Source: Desulfomonile tiedjei
GTDB taxonomy: Bacteria > Desulfobacterota > Desulfomonilia > Desulfomonilales > Desulfomonilaceae
Assembly (NCBI GenBank): GCA_016212925.1
Contig: JACRDF010000011.1
Span: forward strand, 86,474-150,473
Reading direction: 5' to 3'
Length of the DNA: 64,000 nt
Below are positions 8,734 through 18,258 of this stretch, piece by piece (the stretch's first letter is position 1; each line of letters starts with the position of its first letter). Made by a program: the position numbers and the translations under genes. The notes below the pieces were generated by a model, which saw only the letters and a list, made by a program, of their open reading frames with translations, had not been told where the DNA came from and made no database searches.

Positions 8734-9723
8734 ATGATAATTACCCGCACTCCTCTGCGTATAAGCTTTTGCGGCGGGGGCACCGATCTTCCCTCGTATT
8801 ATTCGGTTGTGCAGGGCGCGGTGGTAAGTTCCACGGTCAACAAGTACGTGTACATCACCATCAACCGCCTGAGTCGGTACTTCGATCATCGCATCTTGCT
8901 GAAATACTCACAAACGGAACTGGTCAATTCCGTAGAAGAGATTCACCACCCGATTATACGAGAGGCGATGAAAATCACCGGTGTGGTGGACCGGGTGGAG
9001 ATTACCTCCATGGCCGATATACCTGCGGGCACGGGACTCGGGTCCTCAAGCACCTATGCCGTAGGATTGCTCCACGCGCTCCACACCTTTAGAGGCGAAT
9101 ACGTCTCGGCAGGGCAGCTTGCCAGTGAGGCTTGCGAAATAGAGATCGGCAGGCTCGGTGACCCCATCGGAAAACAAGATCAGTACATCGCCGCTTATGG
9201 AGGGATCTGTCACATCCGTTTCAATCCTGACGAATCGGTCTTCGTGGATCCGGTCATATGCTCGCAAGCGACCAAGCAAGCGCTGGAACAGAATCTGCTG
9301 ATGTTTTACACCGGAATTACCAGACGCGCCGGTGACATTCTTGAAGTCCAGAAGGCTTCGACCAATCAGAAGATGGAAGTCCTTACTCAAATGAAAGAGC
9401 TTTGTGGCCGACTTCTAGCGGTGCTCAGAGAAGGCCGATCGCTAAATCGATTTGGGGAAATCCTCCATGAGGCGTGGCAGCATAAACGCGGCCTGGTACA
9501 CGGAATAACCAACGAAAAGATCAATGATTACTACGACGCTGCGATCAATGCCGGAGCAATAGGCGGCAAGTTACTAGGGGCCGGAGGCGGAGGTTTTCTT
9601 CTGTTCTACGTCGAGCCACAGAACCAGGACCGGGTGAGAGGCGCGCTGGCGGAACTTTCCGAGCTTCCATTCAGCTTTGAACCCCAAGGGAGCAAAGTCA
9701 TATATGTCTCTGATGACGTTTGA
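8734..9723 (+). CDS. hddA: D-glycero-alpha-D-manno-heptose-7-phosphate kinase (GHMP family)
   Basis: This 329-residue GHMP-superfamily sugar kinase resembles HddA, which phosphorylates heptose 7-phosphate at C1 in the GDP-heptose route to surface glycans. Motif 1 is TPLRISFCGGGTDLPSYY. Motif 2, the ATP-binding loop, is PAGTGLGSSSTYAVGLLHAL, and the C-terminal motif 3 is KLLGAGGGGFLLFY. The length is normal. It heads a group with a membrane glycosyltransferase-like protein and a methyltransferase, consistent with polysaccharide synthesis. Closely related GHMP kinases acting on other sugars cannot be excluded. Confidence 0.8.
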   Translation: MIITRTPLRISFCGGGTDLPSYYSVVQGAVVSSTVNKYVYITINRLSRYFDHRILLKYSQTELVNSVEEIHHPIIREAMKITGVVDRVEITSMADIPAGTGLGSSSTYAVGLLHALHTFRGEYVSAGQLASEACEIEIGRLGDPIGKQDQYIAAYGGICHIRFNPDESVFVDPVICSQATKQALEQNLLMFYTGITRRAGDILEVQKASTNQKMEVLTQMKELCGRLLAVLREGRSLNRFGEILHEAWQHKRGLVHGITNEKINDYYDAAINAGAIGGKLLGAGGGGFLLFYVEPQNQDRVRGALAELSELPFSFEPQGSKVIYVSDDV

Positions 9724-9918
9724 GGCCTGAGATACCAACTCCCATGCGGAAATCGCCACAACGAATTATGAAAATTTTTCGCGGATTTGATGCCACGGAC
9801 GTGTCCCGCGCATCGCGGGAAGTGGGATGTCCGCCGACTCCGGGCGTTGCCCATGACACTGGTTGGGCCGCGTTTTCGGAACCTTTTTGGGTCAATTCTG
9901 GCAGAGGTGCTTGGTTGG

Positions 9919-11598
9919 ATGGCTAACTTCGAGTTGGCGGGCTGGAACATCCGAATAAGGGCCGCGTTCTGGGTCATGGGAATCCTATGCGGCACAATAA
10001 TGGCCTATACCACCCGCTTCTTCATCAACGGCGACGCTATAGTCTACATTGAGATGGGAGAAGCCTTCAGAAGAGGTGACTGGTCCGGACTGGTGAATCT
10101 CACCTACAGTCCGGGGTACCCCGTCCTGCTGGGAATAGCACAAGCCCTCTTCGGCACCAATCCATTGAATGAACTCCCTCTGCTCAGAGTGGCAAACGTG
10201 TTTTGCTTTGTGGTGGCCATGGCCACGTGCGACCTGGTGATGTGGTTTGTCAGACGCGAGGTGAACCGTTTCCAATCAGCAGGAGAGACCCCCCTTCCTT
10301 TGCCGATCATAAGTATCCTGTGTTATTCCATGTTTCTGGTGTGCTCGCTGGTTTTTGTACGAATTCGGCTAATAAACCCGGACATGCTGATCTTCGCTAC
10401 AGTTCTGGGCTGCATGGCGGCAATTCTATGGATCAGAGAAAACCCGGAGAGGTATTTCAGATACGGTGTGCTGGGCGCCATCGTTGGAATCGGGTATCTG
10501 ATAAAGTCCTTCTTTTTTCCTTTCTCTCCAATTTTCTTTGCGCTGGCAGCGTTTTGTTCAGGTTCTCTCAAGAAGGCCATCCCCAGAATCCTTGTCGCGG
10601 TCTTCTGCATGCTGGTGATAAGCGCACCTCTGGTGAGCGCACTTTCCGAGAGGTTGGGAAGGTTGACTTACGGGGAGCTTGGGCGGCATATCTACGCAAA
10701 GTTTATTTCCGGCAAGGGCGAACCTATCCACCCGCAAATTCTGTCGGAAAAGCCCAAAACGGCCGGATATGTGTCGGAGTTTGCATGCACGAGGCCCGCA
10801 GGGTTCGACATATGTTATTGGCACGAAGGGCTGAAGCCGGATTTCAATCTAACGGCCCATCTGAGGAGAATTCCCGGCAATGTCTGGGACATCCTCGACC
10901 AAACCCCGTGGCTTTTGGTCATGCTCTTGTGGTTTGCACTGCAATGGTGGCAAGGGTCAATCCGGCCCGGGCCCATTCAGCCTCCATCCATGTTCCTTTT
11001 GTTCATGGTCACGGCCGTTTTCGGAATTGCGTTTTACAGCCTGGTCCAAATGGAACCGCGTTACATAGCGTCATATCTGTTCTTGGGATTTGTGGCTATG
11101 ACTATTGTCCTGAGACGGCCGGCAAACGATGCCAAGGCCTTGAAGAGGGCAGCGATCGCAGCCGGATTGCTCTCAGGATTCTTCATGGCCGTGATTGTTC
11201 ACTCCCTCGTGGACCAGAGCCTCCGAGGATTGCATTCAACGGGGAAGGCCTTATCGTATCGCGATTCGTACAATGAGCACCTGTCAGTTAAGGATTTCCT
11301 GGTACAAAAAGGCCTGAAAAGAGGAGATTACGCCGGTCTGGTGGGCGAACTGCCGGTCTACTGGGGCCGGATGAGCGGTTTGAAAATAGTCGGTGAAATA
11401 GAGGATGCAAACCAATTCTTTGAAAGCTCCAGGGATGAAAGGCAAGTCGCAATAGATGCGCTGAAAAGAACCGGCATCAAAGCGTTGGTAGCGAAAGGCA
11501 GTCGGTTCTCTGCCATCCAGGCCGAAGGTTGGACTCGAGCGCCACATACCAAGGATTATTACGTGCTTTTTCTTACGCGGCCCGTTCCGGGGACATGA
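9919..11598 (+). CDS. Multispanning membrane glycosyltransferase-like protein
   Basis: This integral membrane protein of about 559 residues has some ten hydrophobic helices. The first luminal loop contains FFINGDAIVYIEMGEAFRRGDW and a nearby YSPGYP. That arrangement (an acidic residue after TM1, then SPGYP) is typical of ArnT/PMT-type GT-C enzymes, which use polyprenyl-phosphate sugars. A soluble C-terminal domain follows the last helix. The frame extends upstream to 9787, but residues before 9919 do not look like the family. I place the start at ATG 9919, where AGAGG precedes it. Substrate unknown. Confidence 0.65.
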   Translation: MANFELAGWNIRIRAAFWVMGILCGTIMAYTTRFFINGDAIVYIEMGEAFRRGDWSGLVNLTYSPGYPVLLGIAQALFGTNPLNELPLLRVANVFCFVVAMATCDLVMWFVRREVNRFQSAGETPLPLPIISILCYSMFLVCSLVFVRIRLINPDMLIFATVLGCMAAILWIRENPERYFRYGVLGAIVGIGYLIKSFFFPFSPIFFALAAFCSGSLKKAIPRILVAVFCMLVISAPLVSALSERLGRLTYGELGRHIYAKFISGKGEPIHPQILSEKPKTAGYVSEFACTRPAGFDICYWHEGLKPDFNLTAHLRRIPGNVWDILDQTPWLLVMLLWFALQWWQGSIRPGPIQPPSMFLLFMVTAVFGIAFYSLVQMEPRYIASYLFLGFVAMTIVLRRPANDAKALKRAAIAAGLLSGFFMAVIVHSLVDQSLRGLHSTGKALSYRDSYNEHLSVKDFLVQKGLKRGDYAGLVGELPVYWGRMSGLKIVGEIEDANQFFESSRDERQVAIDALKRTGIKALVAKGSRFSAIQAEGWTRAPHTKDYYVLFLTRPVPGT

Positions 11599-11614
11599 TC
11601 GGCAGGAGGCGGAG

Positions 11615-12235
11615 TTGATTTTTCGAGACCCCAGGGATTTGCTGGCAAGTGCGACAGTTTACACGCTGTTTCAGCGGTTGGTGCGGGGCAAGGGTGAATC
11701 TCTTTACGTGAGCAAACACATCCGCCCTGAACCGGGAGCCAGAATCCTGGACATTGGCTGCGGCACAGGGGATATCCTTCGGCACATGCCGCCGGTGGAA
11801 TACGTCGGCTTTGACATGGACGAGAAGCTCCTCCAGGCCGCCAAAAAGAATTACGGCCACAGAGGCCGGTTCTTCTTACGAAAGTTGGGGAAGGATGTTG
11901 TCGCCGAGTTCCCGGGTTTTGACATAGTAGTGGCTACAGGGGTTCTCCATCATCTTGACGATCGCGAGGCCGGCGAACTCTTTGAACTCGCTGCCAGACT
12001 CCTGAAGCCCGGCAAAAGGTTGGTCACTCTCGACGGCTGCTTTGTGCCGGATCAGTCCACCCTGGCGCGGTTTATTCTTTCCAGAGATCGCGGCCGATAT
12101 GTGCGCGAACCGCAAGAGTATGTCCGTCTTGCATCTCAAGCCTTCGACAAGGTAACCCACACGATTTACAACGACCTTCTTCGGATACCTTCCACTATAA
12201 TTGTCATGGAATGCTCAAGCCTTCCGCAAGATTAG
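11615..12235 (+). CDS. Class I SAM-dependent methyltransferase
   Basis: This 206-residue Rossmann methyltransferase has the SAM motif LDIGCGTGDILRHM (about 50-63), the acidic ribose-binding residue in VGFDMDEK, and the VLHHLDD motif after strand 4, as in methyltransferases acting on small molecules or glycans. The start is TTG at 11615, strongly supported by AGGAGGCGGAG just before it. It follows the membrane glycosyltransferase by 16 bp and so is probably in the same operon. Its 3' end overlaps the end of convergently transcribed glgB by 21 bp. Confidence 0.75.
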   Translation: MIFRDPRDLLASATVYTLFQRLVRGKGESLYVSKHIRPEPGARILDIGCGTGDILRHMPPVEYVGFDMDEKLLQAAKKNYGHRGRFFLRKLGKDVVAEFPGFDIVVATGVLHHLDDREAGELFELAARLLKPGKRLVTLDGCFVPDQSTLARFILSRDRGRYVREPQEYVRLASQAFDKVTHTIYNDLLRIPSTIIVMECSSLPQD

Positions 12236-14425
12236 GCACGCCAACGGCGGCAGAGTCAAGCTTAAATATTGCTGATAACCGTGCTGCCCTCCAGGGATTG
12301 TGGAGACCAGCCCCGCGTTACCCACATCGCTCCCGCCGTAGAACCTGGAGTCCGAATTGACGATCTCCTGATATTCGCCTGCGTCGGGAACACCCACGGA
12401 ATAACGTTCTCTAACCACAGGCGTAAAATTCATTATGCAAACGAGAAAACCATCCGGTCCGCGACGAATGTAAGACAGGACACTGTTCGAGTAATCGTGG
12501 CAGTCGATCCAGGAAAAGCCTCTCGGTTCATGGTCCCAGGCCCACAAAGCGCTGTCCGACAGATAGAGCCGACCCAGATCGGAAAAGAACCGGGAGACTT
12601 GTTGGTGAACGTCGTATTGGAGCAGGTCGATTTCCAACCTGGACTCATGATGCCATTCGTTCCACGTTGCCAACTCCGACCCGGCCATCAGAAGTTTTTT
12701 TCCCGGATGCGTGTACATGTATCCGAACAGAAGGCGCAGACTGGCAAATTTCTGCCAATCGTCGCCAGGCATTTTCCTTAGCAGTGAGCCCTTGCCGTAG
12801 ACCACTTCATCGTGGGAAAGGGGGAGAATAAAATTCTCGCTGTACGCATACATCATGGAAAAAGTCAGATCATTCTGATGAAAGCCTCTGTGCACCGGAT
12901 CTTTGGAGAAATACAGCAGGGTGTCGTGCATCCACCCCATGTCCCACTTGAAGCCAAATCCCAGCCCGCCCAGATGAGTCGGTGTCGTGACGCCTGTCCA
13001 TGCTGTGGATTCTTCTGCCACGGTGAAACAACCCGGACAGCGTGCATAGACTATTGCATTGAATTCCTTTACAAACTCTATGGCTTCCAGATTTTCGTTC
13101 CCGCCGTATTTGTTAGCGAGCCACTCCCCTTCTTCCCGGCTGTAATCCAGGTAGAGCAGCGAAGCGACTGCATCGACCCTCAAGCCGTCCAGGTGGTACT
13201 TGTCCAGCCAAAACAGAGCGTTGCTCACCAGGAAGTTCCGGACCTCGTTCCTGCCGTAGTTGAAGATAAGCGTACCCCAGTCTTTGTGTTCTCCCTGGCG
13301 AGGATCAGCATGCTCGTACAGTGCCGTGCCGTCAAAGAGCCGCAGACTGAAATCATCCTTCGGGAAATGAGCCGGCACCCAATCGAGGATGACACCGATG
13401 CCGTGTTGGTGGAGAGTGTCCACAAAAAACTGGAAATCGTCAGGCGTACCAAAACGGCTGGTAGGAGCGAAGTACCCCGTCACCTGATATCCCCAGGACG
13501 CGTCGAAGGGATGCTCCATGATCGGCATAAGTTCTATATGAGTAAATCCGTATTTCTTCGCATGCTCCGCCAACGTAAGTGCCACTTCCCTGTACGTTGC
13601 CCAGCGATTCTCCTGATCAGGGAACCGGAGCCATGATCCAAGGTGGACTTCATAAATGCTCATCGGGCTTGCATAGACATTGCCGGTCCTACGATTCTCC
13701 ATCCAGCCCTCATCTTGCCATTCATGTCCGTCCGGGTCCCACACACGCGAGGCAGTCCCCGGCCTTAGTTCCATTGCGAACGCGAAAGGATCCGTCTTGA
13801 TGCGGAGTTCACCTCTGGCTGTCTTGATCTCATATTTGTACAGCTCACCCGCCTTCACACCGGGGATGAACAGCTCCCACACTCCGCTGCTACCCATGCT
13901 CCTCATTGGATAGAGTCGGCCGTCCCAATTGTTGAATTCCCCAACTACGCTGACCCGTCTGGCATTGGGGGCCCAGACCGCGAACGAGGTCCCCTCTGAC
14001 CCGTCCATCTCTCGAGGGTGCGCGCCCATCTTTTCGTAAAGGTTGTAGTGCTTTCCCTCCCCCACGAAATGGAGGTCCAATTCCCCGAGGGTCGGCGGAA
14101 ACCGGTACGGAGGATCGGACTGCCATTCGGAACCGTCGGCGAATTTGAACGAAACCAGATACCTGAGGGGCAAGCGCCGGCCCGGAAGAAAACACCAGAA
14201 CAGCCCTTCACTCGCGGCGGCTTTGTCCATGACAACTCTCTCGCCGTCGATCATCAGTTCCGCTTGGACTGCATCGGGATGAAACGCCCGGACGAGTACC
14301 CCGTCTTGGTCACCGATTCGCGCGGGGTGGCCGCCAAGCACGCTGTGAGGGTCCGAGTGTTCCACCCGCACGATCCGTTTAATATCCTTGAGACTTGTTC
14401 CTGAAAGAAATTCTTTGGGATACAT
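12215..14425 (-). CDS. glgB: 1,4-alpha-glucan branching enzyme
   Basis: This 736-residue GH13 enzyme creates alpha-1,6 branches in glycogen. The N-terminal domains match GlgB (HSVLGGHPA), followed by a CBM48 segment (FAVWAPNARRVSVVGEFNNW). The catalytic barrel contains DWVPAHFPKDDFSLRLFDGT, the nucleophile in GLRVDAVASLLY, the acid/base in FTVAEESTAWTGV and the transition-state residues in LPLSHDEVVYGKGS. The length is typical. No other glycogen gene is in the window, which suggests dispersed glycogen genes. It converges on the methyltransferase at 11615-12235. Confidence 0.95.
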   Translation of the reverse strand: MYPKEFLSGTSLKDIKRIVRVEHSDPHSVLGGHPARIGDQDGVLVRAFHPDAVQAELMIDGERVVMDKAAASEGLFWCFLPGRRLPLRYLVSFKFADGSEWQSDPPYRFPPTLGELDLHFVGEGKHYNLYEKMGAHPREMDGSEGTSFAVWAPNARRVSVVGEFNNWDGRLYPMRSMGSSGVWELFIPGVKAGELYKYEIKTARGELRIKTDPFAFAMELRPGTASRVWDPDGHEWQDEGWMENRRTGNVYASPMSIYEVHLGSWLRFPDQENRWATYREVALTLAEHAKKYGFTHIELMPIMEHPFDASWGYQVTGYFAPTSRFGTPDDFQFFVDTLHQHGIGVILDWVPAHFPKDDFSLRLFDGTALYEHADPRQGEHKDWGTLIFNYGRNEVRNFLVSNALFWLDKYHLDGLRVDAVASLLYLDYSREEGEWLANKYGGNENLEAIEFVKEFNAIVYARCPGCFTVAEESTAWTGVTTPTHLGGLGFGFKWDMGWMHDTLLYFSKDPVHRGFHQNDLTFSMMYAYSENFILPLSHDEVVYGKGSLLRKMPGDDWQKFASLRLLFGYMYTHPGKKLLMAGSELATWNEWHHESRLEIDLLQYDVHQQVSRFFSDLGRLYLSDSALWAWDHEPRGFSWIDCHDYSNSVLSYIRRGPDGFLVCIMNFTPVVRERYSVGVPDAGEYQEIVNSDSRFYGGSDVGNAGLVSTIPGGQHGYQQYLSLTLPPLACLILRKA

Positions 14426-14561
14426 TTTTTATTCTTCCCCCGTACATAGGACACCAAATGGGGTTCTGACCACGAGCCTTGCCTGCGGCTCTGTTTTCAG
14501 GGCACTCGACCAGACCGCAACAATAACCGGGCGGTTCAGCGCTTTGAGCAACTCCGGAACA

Positions 14562-15296
14562 TCATGAATCAATCTTGTTGAATTCGGGAATATTCTCCGG
14601 CTTCACATAAAGTATCCTGTGGCAATTAGGGCACGTTATCATTTCTTCCTGTTTCAAAACCCGAATGTTCAACTGGGGTGGAATGGCCATATGGCACCCC
14701 GTACATGTCCCGCTCTGCATTTCCGCCACGGCCTTACCGCGAGCTTTCTTGAGCGTTCGGTACTTCTTCAAGAAATCATTTTCCACTTGGGCGACGACTT
14801 TGTCCCTTTCGGCTTTTAAGTCAGCAAGTGCTGCCTGGGCCTTCGCGGTAATTCGTTCCGCTTCGGACTTCTTCGCAAGCAGAGCGGCTTCGCACTCCGC
14901 GTATTCTTTCTCTTTTCTGTCCAAAGTTCTCTTAAGGGATTCCAGTTGACCCATGAAGTCAAGTATGGCTTCTTCGATTTCCGTGGCCACTTTCTTGCCC
15001 AATTTGACTTCTCTGTTGAGCGCGTTGTATTCTTTTTGATTCTTGATGCCGAGAAGTCGGCGTTCGGAGCGCTTGATCTTCTCCTGTTCCAGCACCAACT
15101 CCTGTTCCCTTTTTCTTAGCTCTTTCTCCACCGAGGATGATTTGTCGCTTGCCTCCGATATGTCTCTTCGGAGTACAACAAGGTTTTTGGCCGTTTCCTG
15201 GATCTCGAGAGGCAATCGGGTGATGTCGCTCTCGTGACCGTCTATTTGGTTGTCGATTTCCTGAAGTTCTTCAAGAAGCCGTATTTGCTCTTTCAA
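14562..15296 (-). CDS. Coiled-coil protein with C-terminal C4 zinc ribbon
   Basis: This protein of about 244 residues has a long N-terminal coiled coil (about 1-185) followed by a C4 zinc ribbon: CTGCHMAIPPQ and, 22 residues later, CPNCHRILY. This is the widespread C4-type zinc-finger/DUF164 family, seen next to NIF3 genes in many bacteria; the role is unclear (some members act on nucleic acid or ribosomes). I place the start at TTG 15296 because GAGGAC lies seven bases upstream. The frame is open further upstream, but that would lie inside the NIF3 gene. The 26-bp overlap with NIF3 implies coupled translation. Confidence 0.8.
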   Translation of the reverse strand: MKEQIRLLEELQEIDNQIDGHESDITRLPLEIQETAKNLVVLRRDISEASDKSSSVEKELRKREQELVLEQEKIKRSERRLLGIKNQKEYNALNREVKLGKKVATEIEEAILDFMGQLESLKRTLDRKEKEYAECEAALLAKKSEAERITAKAQAALADLKAERDKVVAQVENDFLKKYRTLKKARGKAVAEMQSGTCTGCHMAIPPQLNIRVLKQEEMITCPNCHRILYVKPENIPEFNKIDS

Positions 15297-16107
15297 CTGA
15301 AATGTCCTCCTCGAGGTCGTATATGTGTAGAAAGGGTTCCTTCTCCGAATCACAAGCCAGGCATTTCACGTTCAAACCCATGCTCATAAAATGCGTCTGA
15401 AAGCTCTCAACCATAAGCGTTATTGCCATCTTTTCCAGACCGTAATGGCCCGCGTCGATTACCGGCATCCCTAATTCCATCGCCTCGCGAGCCGCGTGAT
15501 ACTTCACGTCGCCGGTGACCATAACGTCAGCCCCGTATTCCAGCGCTTCCCTCAGGTAGCCCATTCCGCTTCCTGTGGCCGAAAAGACAAGCTCAACCTG
15601 GCAATCCGATTCCGTAATAATTCGCACGTGCGGAATCATCAGCCTTTCTGCCACTTGGCCGGCCAGTTCACAAACTCGGAGAGCCTCAGGAAGCCGCCCG
15701 AGTCGGGCACAGCGCGCAGGGAACGGTGTGCGGACCTCTTGAAGGTCCATAGCCCGAGCGACATAATCGTTCAGGCCGCCAGGCGCCGCGTCAAGGTTTG
15801 TGTGGAGGCTCAGAATGTCTACGCCCAATCTGGCAGCGGCAAGAAATGTTCTTCCGGAAAGGTTATCGGGTTTGATGCTTCTGATGGGCTCCAAAAGAAC
15901 GGGGTGGTGGGTTACTAGAAGCTGGCACGAGTTTCTCGCCGCGAATTCCACCGTCTGGGGTGTGGGATCCAGGCTGAAAGCTATCGAATCAATAACTCGG
16001 TCAGGGGTGCCTATCTGAATGCCGACATTGTCCCAGGGTTCCGCCTCCTGAAAAGGAAACAGCCGATCAGCGATTCCCACAATTTGGGATAATGTCGGTA
16101 CGCTCAA
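15271..16107 (-). CDS. NIF3/YbgI-family dinuclear metal-binding protein
   Basis: This 278-residue Nif3-like protein includes the metal ligands in LVTHHPVLL near residue 65 and in VIDAGHYGLEK near residue 225. AEPWDNVGIQIG near the start is a family signature. Members form toroidal hexamers with two metals per subunit; they have been described as GTP cyclohydrolase I type 2 homologues, but the true substrate is unsettled. It is the first gene of a two-gene unit with the zinc-ribbon protein, a conserved pairing. Confidence 0.9.
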   Translation of the reverse strand: MSVPTLSQIVGIADRLFPFQEAEPWDNVGIQIGTPDRVIDSIAFSLDPTPQTVEFAARNSCQLLVTHHPVLLEPIRSIKPDNLSGRTFLAAARLGVDILSLHTNLDAAPGGLNDYVARAMDLQEVRTPFPARCARLGRLPEALRVCELAGQVAERLMIPHVRIITESDCQVELVFSATGSGMGYLREALEYGADVMVTGDVKYHAAREAMELGMPVIDAGHYGLEKMAITLMVESFQTHFMSMGLNVKCLACDSEKEPFLHIYDLEEDISVERANTAS

Positions 16108-16127
16108 AGCCGCTGTCTCCAGGCCTC

Positions 16128-16165
16128 AAAAAAATCACGGGGAGCCTGGCTTAGCTCCCCGTGAT
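16128..16165 (-). terminator. Rho-independent terminator after tRNA-Met/Ile2
   Basis: A perfect 12-bp stem (arms 16134-16145 and 16154-16165, sequence ATCACGGGGAGC and its complement) with an 8-nt loop is followed on the minus strand by a run of seven T. It lies 56 bp downstream of the tRNA. Confidence 0.9.
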
Positions 16166-16220
16166 GAAGATTAAGACGGTTTAAGGTTAAATGAGGCAAT
16201 CGCATAATGGTTCTCGCATG

Positions 16221-16296
16221 TGGTGGGCCCACCTGGATTCGAACCAGGGACCGACCGGTTATGAGCCGGGAGCTCTACCAGCTGAGCTATGGGCCC
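16221..16296 (-). tRNA. tRNA with anticodon CAU (Met elongator or Ile2)
   Basis: The 76-nt cloverleaf has a perfect acceptor GGGCCCA/TGGGCCC, discriminator A, encoded CCA, the D-arm AGCTCAGCTGGTAGAGCT and the T-arm GGTTCGAATCC. The anticodon loop CTCATAA gives CAT. It is an elongator-type tRNA, not initiator. Whether C34 is modified to lysidine (Ile2) cannot be decided by reading alone. Confidence 0.9.
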
Positions 16297-16316
16297 ACGT
16301 CCCGTATGACTGGATT

Positions 16317-16345
16317 ATATTAGTGATTACCGAAGCGGCTGTCAA
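16317..16345 (-). promoter_or_regulatory. Sigma-70 promoter of tRNA-Met/Ile2
   Basis: On the minus strand a perfect TTGACA (16345-16340) is followed 17 bp later by TAATAT (16322-16317), overlapping an alternative TATAAT. The -10 box is 20 bp before the tRNA. Confidence 0.6.
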
Positions 16346-16477
16346 GGATTCTCAGGCAGTAACGGCAAATTGTGCTATGCAACTATCGCGGACAAGAGTT
16401 GGCCTCGCAGAGAAACGAACCGCAAACGCGTCCAAACAAGACAATAGCAAAGCGCTGCGGAATCATGAATTCGGCCC

Positions 16478-17074
16478 CTATTGGCCCCACCATCTTCGGT
16501 ACATCTGCTGATAATTCTGCCAATAATTGTTCACGCTGCGGCGGTACGGGTCGGGGTCACCCATGGCGTCGTAAGGGGCAACAGTCTCTTTCCCCTCCAC
16601 TTCCCGAACCTCCGCAATAGTAACGACTGCCCTGTCTATGAGCGCTTGGCGGTTCTTGGTTATGTTCTTAAGATCCTTGTCTTTTGAGTTTCGGCGATTC
16701 AGGCATTGCTGCACTTCCGAATATACCTGGCTCTCGAGGTTCAAAAGGTTTCGGCACTCTTTTCTCTTGGCATTCAGGAGCTCTTCTTTGGTTTCCAAAG
16801 CGTCGGAGATCTGTTTCGCGATGGTTTTGTTCTCACGCGTGTCGAGGATGGGGCGCTGAATGACCCTGTCTACCGGGGTCTGCTGAATAGAGGCATAAGT
16901 GTGAAGCTTGTCCTTGAGGTCTTGCAGGATCTGCTCCCAGCGTCTATTGGCGGCGGTGCAGCGGGCATCCGAATCGTCCGGCCACCCGGGAGAGTTCCAC
17001 ATGAGCAGCAATGTCAGCGAGAAAATTACTATAAGAGGGACGGACAAACCCGCCAATCTGTCCTGACTGTTCAC
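16478..17074 (-). CDS. Membrane-anchored protein with helical extracytoplasmic domain
   Basis: This protein of about 198 residues is not one I recognise. One hydrophobic helix (about 9-26, LSVPLIVIFSLTLLLMW) sits near the N-terminus. A helical, charged domain with four cysteines follows, ending in an aromatic, Gln-rich tail (NNYWQNYQQMYRRWW). It probably faces the periplasm. I place the start at GTG 17074 because AAAGGAG lies nine bases upstream; the 17 extra upstream codons look non-native. Confidence 0.55.
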   Translation of the reverse strand: MNSQDRLAGLSVPLIVIFSLTLLLMWNSPGWPDDSDARCTAANRRWEQILQDLKDKLHTYASIQQTPVDRVIQRPILDTRENKTIAKQISDALETKEELLNAKRKECRNLLNLESQVYSEVQQCLNRRNSKDKDLKNITKNRQALIDRAVVTIAEVREVEGKETVAPYDAMGDPDPYRRSVNNYWQNYQQMYRRWWGQ

Positions 17075-17465
17075 GTAAGAATTCTCCTTTCGGCAGGCTT
17101 CCTCGAAGCAACGTTTCTCGGCCATGTTCTCGGCAATATGTTAAACTATCTTACGAGAAATCTCCAGCCATTTATCAGTATTTTACATAACCGCTTGGTT
17201 ACGCGGGGGAAGGCGCCCTACCAACGCGCGAATGCTTCGCAAGATGCCGGACTCGCTGTGCTTCCCGACCAACACAGCGGATTGGCATCGCCAGCCGGAT
17301 GTCTGACTATGTCATGTCGATCGAAGCGTCTGCGCTTACTTGCGACAAGGCTATTATGAAAAGCCTGTTCAGCCGCAAGCTTGCTGAATGCCCAGCGAAT
17401 ATTTGTTCCAAAAGGAACAAGACCCTACAGCCTTTTACGGTCAATGGTGTTTTTGAAGCGTCGGT
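17075..17465 (-). other. Intergenic region with a short hairpin
   Basis: This 391-bp stretch lies between two minus-strand genes. A perfect inverted repeat TTTGTTCC-AAAA-GGAACAAG (about 17402-17421) lies some 45 bp past the end of the upstream gene and could be a weak terminator, although no T-run follows. Nothing else was identified. Confidence 0.4.
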
Positions 17466-17780
17466 TCACTTGTACTTGGAGGCTACTTCTTCCATTATGT
17501 CCGAGAGTTTTTCCGAAACCACGTAATTGATGCCTCCCCGGTCAAAAGAAAGTCGAATCATTTCGATAAATTCATTGAACGCGGCCCCAGATCGGACAAG
17601 AATTCCGGCATTGCCGGCTTCCTGCTCGGTATATTCTCCGTCCTTATTCTCTTCCACATGGGCTAACGTCTCGCGCATTTCTCGTTTTCCTCCCCAGAGG
17701 ACGATTACGTTGTCCATGTGATCTTTCATTTCTTTAATGCGCTGAACGAGTTCTTCGCGACTCAGTTCATCCAGTTCCAT
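17466..17780 (-). CDS. Small acidic hypothetical protein
   Basis: This 104-residue soluble protein is rich in Glu and Met. An N-terminal helix (LDELSREELVQRIKEMKDHM) is followed by a VIVLWGGKREMR turn. A second helical half ends VVSEKLSDIMEEVASKYK. I do not recognise the family. I chose ATG 17780 because a strong GAGGAGGGAG lies just upstream. It may form a unit with the next upstream small gene (17953-18258), 173 bp away. Confidence 0.6.
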   Translation of the reverse strand: MELDELSREELVQRIKEMKDHMDNVIVLWGGKREMRETLAHVEENKDGEYTEQEAGNAGILVRSGAAFNEFIEMIRLSFDRGGINYVVSEKLSDIMEEVASKYK

Positions 17781-17952
17781 AATCTCCCTCCTCAAACCGG
17801 CCCTAAGCCGCACCTCCGCTAACCTGAAACATAAACCGATTCTTTTTTCCCAGTCATGGTCTCCCAATTTGCCCGCTGGTCACTTGCCGAACCGATCCAC
17901 CATCAATTCGGCGGCATGACGAGCGCGCTGCCAAGAGAGCCATTATGGAGCA

Positions 17953-18258
17953 TTAGAAACCCAAGGGTAATTTCTTGATTTCGCGTAAATCCTGAGCTTC
18001 CAGGGCACGGGACATAGACTGTTCCCATCGGAAGAATTTCTTGGACAATCTCTCCACTCTGGAAAGGATTTCGCCGACCTCTGAAATCAATTCCTTGTTC
18101 TTCTCATTGTAAGCCCTGGCGAGTTCCTCTTGCAGGTGTCTAATCAATTTTCGCGCCTGATCCGGGGTCTCCAGGAAAAGCACCGGGTCATAAGTGCTGC
18201 CTCGCCTTTCTTTAGGGCTCCATCTAATTCTGATGTCGTTAATGTGTTCCCGCAACAT
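17953..18258 (-). CDS. Small helical hypothetical protein
   Basis: This 101-residue protein has a short N-terminal strand segment (MLREHINDIRIRW) followed by two long amphipathic helices with coiled-coil character (about 33-90). There are no cysteines, signal peptide or membrane segment. A GAGGTGG lies upstream of the ATG at a rather long spacing. Function unknown; it could be an antitoxin- or adaptor-like helical protein, but nothing in the context supports a specific role. Confidence 0.5.
   Translation of the reverse strand: MLREHINDIRIRWSPKERRGSTYDPVLFLETPDQARKLIRHLQEELARAYNEKNKELISEVGEILSRVERLSKKFFRWEQSMSRALEAQDLREIKKLPLGF

Noticed and set aside
12269..14404. Several long plus-strand frames inside glgB
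   Set aside because: They are antisense to a clearly conserved branching enzyme.
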